From Closterium sp. Naga37s-1 (lineage: Eukaryota > Streptophyta > Zygnematophyceae > Desmidiales > Closteriaceae), in contig CANJKZ010000180.1 in NCBI GenBank assembly GCA_947471745.1, positions 268,001 to 332,000 on the forward strand: a stretch of 64,000 bases of DNA, read 5' to 3'. Below the pieces are notes generated by a model that saw nothing but the letters and a program-made list of their open reading frames with translations, was not told where the DNA came from and made no database searches. Position 1 is the stretch's first letter; the number at the start of each line of letters is the position of its first letter. Shown here piece after piece: positions 62,559-64,000 of this stretch. The translations under genes were made by a program, and so were the position numbers.

Positions 62559-62655
62559 TACTTGGATTCGTTAGGTTGAGGCAGTCGACGAGACCATCGG
62601 CGACACCAACTACGGCCACGACAGCGATTATAAATGTAACCCGAAAAGCAATCAT
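62559..62655 (-). CDS. Gene B exon 1: start codon and signal peptide
   Basis: ATG at 62655. MIAFRVTFIIAVVAVVGVAD then GLVDCLNLTNPS, ending CCAAGTA|GTAAGT, is a textbook signal peptide with cleavage likely after VAD-G or nearby. It joins exon 2 in phase to give NPS-S-GASNLL. Confidence 0.75.
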
Positions 62656-64000
62656 GGCACTGAGAGGGCACGTGGCCCCTGAGTGAATGCGCACGCTGCG
62701 GCGAGAAATGCGTCCACGGTCCATCTGCTTACGAGTTTAGGAGGGAATGCATCTAGAGTAGAACACTAATAACATGATCCGACGGCTTTATCTGAAATAA
62801 GCATTGGCGTGTGAGAGAAAATCCTGGACTTACACCTTCCCATTTGGAGTTTGGCATCAGGATGAGATTCTTGGGAGGGGCAGTCTGCGGAAGTCCATGT
62901 ATAGAATCCATGGTGGTCTGAGGTGGAGCATACAGAGGATAGTACATCTCTGTATAGGGTTTTTTTCTTGCCCCGGGCAGCAATTTTGTTGGGCGGAGTC
63001 AGTTTTTTGTTGAACCATACCGCCGAATATATCTCAGCGGACAAGCGAGTCCGCCCAGGGGAGCTCGCTGCCCGCGGGCAAAACAAATAAACCCCAGAAG
63101 GGCATGCATCCGGTCAGGGAGGCATCAACCCTAAACACAGGGAGGCATGGATTTAGGGTTGATGCCTCCCTAGGATGGCATGCCATCCGATAGGGTTTTA
63201 GTTTTTTTCTGCCCGGGGCAGCATGTCGTCAAGTCGTCAGAGGGTCGTCAGGCTTGAGGAGCGATTGCGGCAATGTCAACCAGATACACCCTGTTTCGCG
63301 CCACACTGACATTCGCTGTATTGACATGCCGCCTATGCTGACATCAACGCGTCCAAAACGGTCCCAGAACACTGCATATAAGCACAATTTGCCGCACTCA
63401 ACCGTACGCGATAGCAATGTTCTGTCATAAAACGTTTTGTATCGTTCAAATGGACTGCATTTGCCCGCCACCTACCTGGGGTTCGGCTGCAAGCACCAGC
63501 CCGCAAAATCCAAGCGCACGTTCGCACTGTAGCCCGGGCTCCCGATTGTCAGAACGTTGAGAAACAGGGTGTACAGTGCTGTACCTGATTGAAGGCTAAG
63601 TCAACGAGGTACAGTTGTACTGCACAGCACACCAATTCAGTTGCAAGGCACCCCCGTTTCGAGCCGCATGATTCGAAACGTGCGGCTCTCTCTGGAAACA
63701 GCCTTGCTGCGGATTGGTTGGAAATATCGAATCCACGGCTCGAAAGCAGCACCCACCAATTCTGTTCACCCTCTGCGGTTCACTTGGTTTCCTCACGGTT
63801 CTCGCATTATCGTTTTGGAACACAAATTACGCATAGAAATTGTGATATTTTTAGCAGAACAAAATCTCATGGAGAGCTATTGCAGCAAAGGTTGCATCCC
63901 GTATGAGCAAGGCAAATATGAGCCTTCAGGCGGTCAAGAAGCTGTTTTTTTCGACGCCAATAGCTGAGTGGGGTAGGCTATTGGTGTTGACGAGGAAATG
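62656..64000. other. Upstream region of gene B
   Basis: Should contain its promoter, which I could not locate. A foldback element is at 63068-63221. I saw no other gene to the end of the window; a few frames of 60-110 codons have no support. Confidence 0.5.
63068..63221. mobile_element. Foldback MITE-like element
   Basis: Outer arms CTGCCCGCGGGCAAAAC… and …TTTTTTCTGCCCGGGGCAG, inner arms GGGAGGCATCAACCCTAAAC and GGGTTGATGCCTCCC. The whole 154 bp can fold on itself. Pieces of the same arms occur near 62955-62985 and 15620-15665. Confidence 0.6.

Larger units (their letters stand above)
48816..62655 (-). other. Gene B: multidomain secreted lectin-EGF-LysM gene (span)
   Basis: Exons in order on the minus strand: signal peptide, DUF642-like, two L-type lectin domains, EGF-like exons with tandem copies, LysM-type exons, and a terminal LysM exon with stop. 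Each exon listed has plausible borders and the first five match gene A. That all belong to one transcript is an inference from order, strand and the shared extracellular character. The encoded protein would be a wall- or matrix-located glycan/chitin-type binding protein. No transmembrane or kinase exon was seen. Introns hold most of the junction palindromes and donor minisatellites. Confidence 0.55.

Overview
This is a eukaryotic nuclear window, most likely from a green plant lineage. I lean towards a streptophyte alga, on weak evidence. It has intron-bearing genes for secreted lectin, EGF, LysM and LRR proteins, plant-type Copia and chromodomain-bearing Gypsy retrotransposons, and a very GC-rich, repeat-rich host sequence. 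I recognised no rRNA, tRNA or CRISPR locus.

Layout. (1) 1-4770, minus strand: 5' part of gene A, cut by the left edge. It encodes a signal peptide, a large DUF642-like exon and L-type lectin exons. (2) 5667-12394: a nearly intact, young Ty1/Copia element (copia-1) with 564-bp LTRs and a CACTA target duplication. It sits inside an older minus-strand reading frame. (3) 12715-14469, plus strand: pieces of a secreted or membrane LRR protein gene. (4) About 15.6-24.3 kb: a Crypton-like unit with a tyrosine-recombinase gene on the plus strand and a convergent, cleanly spliced minus-strand gene that looks like a C48 (Ulp1/adenain-like) cysteine protease with an acidic, coiled-coil tail. (5) About 25.6-26.35 kb: a Gypsy integrase remnant. 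(6) About 26.94-46.45 kb: an old Copia element (copia-2) broken by three nested insertions: a 1.48-kb TRIM-like element, a 5.8-kb Gypsy chromovirus and a 5.2-kb minus-strand Copia (copia-3). A related solo LTR and a fragment of a fourth Copia follow. (7) 48.8-62.66 kb, minus strand: gene B, a head-to-tail paralogue of gene A, encoding signal peptide, DUF642-like region, two L-type lectin domains, EGF-like exons and LysM exons. It is probably a large cell-wall or glycan-binding secreted protein.

The most unusual signal is in the introns of the host genes. Short palindromes (TTTTGAG-core-CTCAAAA, with a core that varies but stays self-complementary) sit repeatedly between the two halves of local direct duplications. 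The duplicated segment often carries an exon end plus its splice donor, or an acceptor plus an exon start. Several introns also hold minisatellites whose unit is itself a splice-donor sequence. These look like two outputs of one duplication process that multiplies splice signals.
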